Source of the DNA: Diphasiastrum complanatum
Taxonomy: Eukaryota > Streptophyta > Lycopodiopsida > Lycopodiales > Lycopodiaceae
Assembly: GCA_029204225.1 (NCBI GenBank)
Contig: CM055113.1
Coordinates: 24,488,357 to 24,549,957 of the forward strand
Length of the DNA stretch: 61,601 nucleotides
Direction: 5' to 3'
The number at the start of each line of letters is the position of its first letter. The first letter of the stretch is position 1. This document shows, piece after piece, positions 45,060-61,601 of the stretch. Both the position numbers and the translations under genes were made by a program. The notes beneath the pieces are model-generated. The model saw nothing but the letters and a program-made list of their open reading frames with translations, was not told the DNA's origin and made no database searches.

Positions 45060-46899
45060 GGACTTCACATTGCAAGCTAAGACTAAGAAACATAAAATAA
45101 TTGTTTATTTTGAAATGCTTTTAGGGTACTAATTGCATAAACTACCAATAGATTGTATGTCAGTATTAAAAGCTATTAAGGTTTTAATGCCCTAACTGCC
45201 TTTAGCTTGTAAACACTTTGCAAAAAAGCTGCAAAAACACAATCAGAAGAGACGTCATCATTGATCTGCACCATCTCTAAGCATCTTGCAATGTGACATG
45301 CAGAAGAATGTTAAAAAATGAAATGCAATCTGTCAAATCTATTCTTTGATAACCTAATGCTTCATATAGTTAGTGCTGAAAGTGCAAACTTTTGTGATCG
45401 TATAAATTTTATGCACACAACACTCAGTACAACATTCGGTTCAGTGTTTGAATACTAAAGGTAGTTGCTGGTACACAAAAGGCAAAACCTGCAGAAGGTT
45501 GTCAATGTGGATTCTCTTCTGCATCAGAGATACTTTTTACTTGATATAGAGAATTTGACAAGGTTCTTATATTTTAAGTGTTATAGCAAATGAATGAGAA
45601 AGCGTTACTTTGAAGACGTTTCAAGATTATTTATTCACCATATGATGCTTTACTTTGAAAAGCATTGGTGGATTCGGGTGGAAAGACGAAGAAAATTTAT
45701 CCAAAAGCAAACCATAATAGCCAGCAAAGAATTTTGAAAGCAGAGACAAGCTGTCAGTATGGAAAATATGCTAGGATTGTGAGATATTAATTACCCTTGC
45801 TGCATAGAAAAGGACACTTCTGACCCTGAATTGCAACTACTAAAGCAACTGACTAACTTTCACTCCTCAGCTGGATAGTACCCTGCCACATCACTGCTGT
45901 AGTTGAAGGGTTGGAAACATCCAAGACCACTTTTTCATGGCACCTAAAAAAATCATTCTTTCTTCAAAACTCTCAACTCTTCTAGGTGAAAAAGGTGAGA
46001 AACTATCATGATGCATCCAGCATAAAATTGACTTTCTATGTTGACTATACGCGCCAGAATCTTGCAGAATTCAGATGCACAGAATCTATTGCATGCATTT
46101 GATTCAGTAGCTCCAACCAGCCAAAGTGTGTCCTGACGCAACACAGAAAAAAGGACATCTTAGCCAATACGTTTTGAAGCTTTTATATATCTTTGTGAGA
46201 TTGCAACATAACCAGATTATACATACAACTAAAGAAGTCCTAAAACAATAACAAATCAACGATAATAACAAGACCAATATCTTGGTCTGCAAGCATTGGT
46301 TGTGGTATCATCGGCAGTCAGGCATAAGTTGCTATCAACACACCAATGATTTTTCAGTATTTCGATCACAAGGACTAATATGAAGGAAAATAGCAGGTAT
46401 GACTTTCTCCATAAATTTAATCCAGGACATAGTCTCAATATTCCCTTCGTAAGACATGGAGCTGATCACCAAGAAGGTACAGAGCAATCTACCATACACA
46501 ACCGCAATGAGAGACTTGACAAATTGGCCCAAACCATAATTACCAACAAATGTATTTGCATCATTTTCCAAACATGCAAACTCATTCACCTCAAACGCTT
46601 TTTTCAACACAATTGCAAACGTGGCAAAAGCATATGCACAATTGCAAGCATGGCTCCTGACTGTGTGTTTTAAGATAGACTTGAAATATAAACTGCGATG
46701 TCAAATTTTCAGTGTTTTACGCATTTAAGCATTCTAGTCCTCCAAAACTTGCCATAACGAATCTTTGAACAAAAAAACTTGCTATGTGCAAAGCTAGGGT
46801 TCCCCTGACTGGGAAAACTGCACACATTTGAGGGTAACTATGACTCAAACACAAACTAAAGAGATCCAGCCTAATCCGTTAAACAAATGCTTACTTGAC
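45060..46899. other. 3' flank of the RRM gene
   Basis: No coding motif. It lies downstream of the minus-strand RRM gene and probably includes its 3' UTR. A possible AATAAA on the minus strand is near 45630. ORFs at 45953-46673 have no recognised signature. Confidence 0.35.

Positions 46900-61601
<14,702 letters not shown>

Overview
This window looks like nuclear DNA of a land plant with a large, transposon-rich genome. The evidence is several families of Ty1/Copia elements with the usual plant primer site (TGGTATCAGAGC-like, initiator-Met tRNA), Ty3/Gypsy, LINE and hAT-type remnants, long CT/GA/AT microsatellites, and one host gene whose GT..AG introns reach 4.6-5.6 kb. No bacterial gene layout is present. 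I cannot name the species from sequence alone. Almost every long reading frame before about 45 kb is retrotransposon coding sequence. 

Layout: 1-5.1 kb holds two decayed plus-strand Copia elements that appear to share one LTR (1991-2629). At about 5.13 kb the second breaks off inside integrase and joins an inverted Copia RT-RNase H block (5131-6612). 6615-16391 is a minus-strand Gypsy element, itself split by a young Copia-type element (9217-14787; target duplication GGTGT; LTRs almost identical). 16.4-18.2 kb is another Copia 3' half. 18.9-20.2 kb is a gag fragment followed by a roughly 1-kb array of 24-26 bp tandem repeats. 20523-26382 is a second full-length Copia-type element (target duplication CACCG), and 26.5-31.1 kb is the 5' two thirds of a third minus-strand Copia element. 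31.2-45 kb is a graveyard of Gypsy and Copia fragments with long stretches where I see no gene. 

From 46.9 kb to the right edge there is one host gene on the minus strand, with at least 11 exons. It encodes a three-RRM protein of the plant hnRNP Q/R-like type with an acidic N-terminus. Its introns carry a Gypsy copy, an hAT-type MITE (49100-49783), a second putative foldback DNA element, two antisense LINE fragments and a Copia RNase H-LTR end. The first coding exon runs off the window and carries about four small indels relative to the frame its family implies. 

The most interesting observation is that the two complete Copia-type elements (9217-14787 and 20523-26382) share a long module that matches no retrotransposon domain I know. 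In the first it follows gag as a 459-codon ORF in the same frame, separated by a single UAA, with protease, integrase, RT and RNase H all absent. In the second it lies exactly where RT should be, between integrase and RNase H. The first element's LTRs differ at only about 2 of 647 positions by eye, so a reverse-transcriptase-less element with a large unknown ORF seems to have moved recently, presumably using another element's enzymes.
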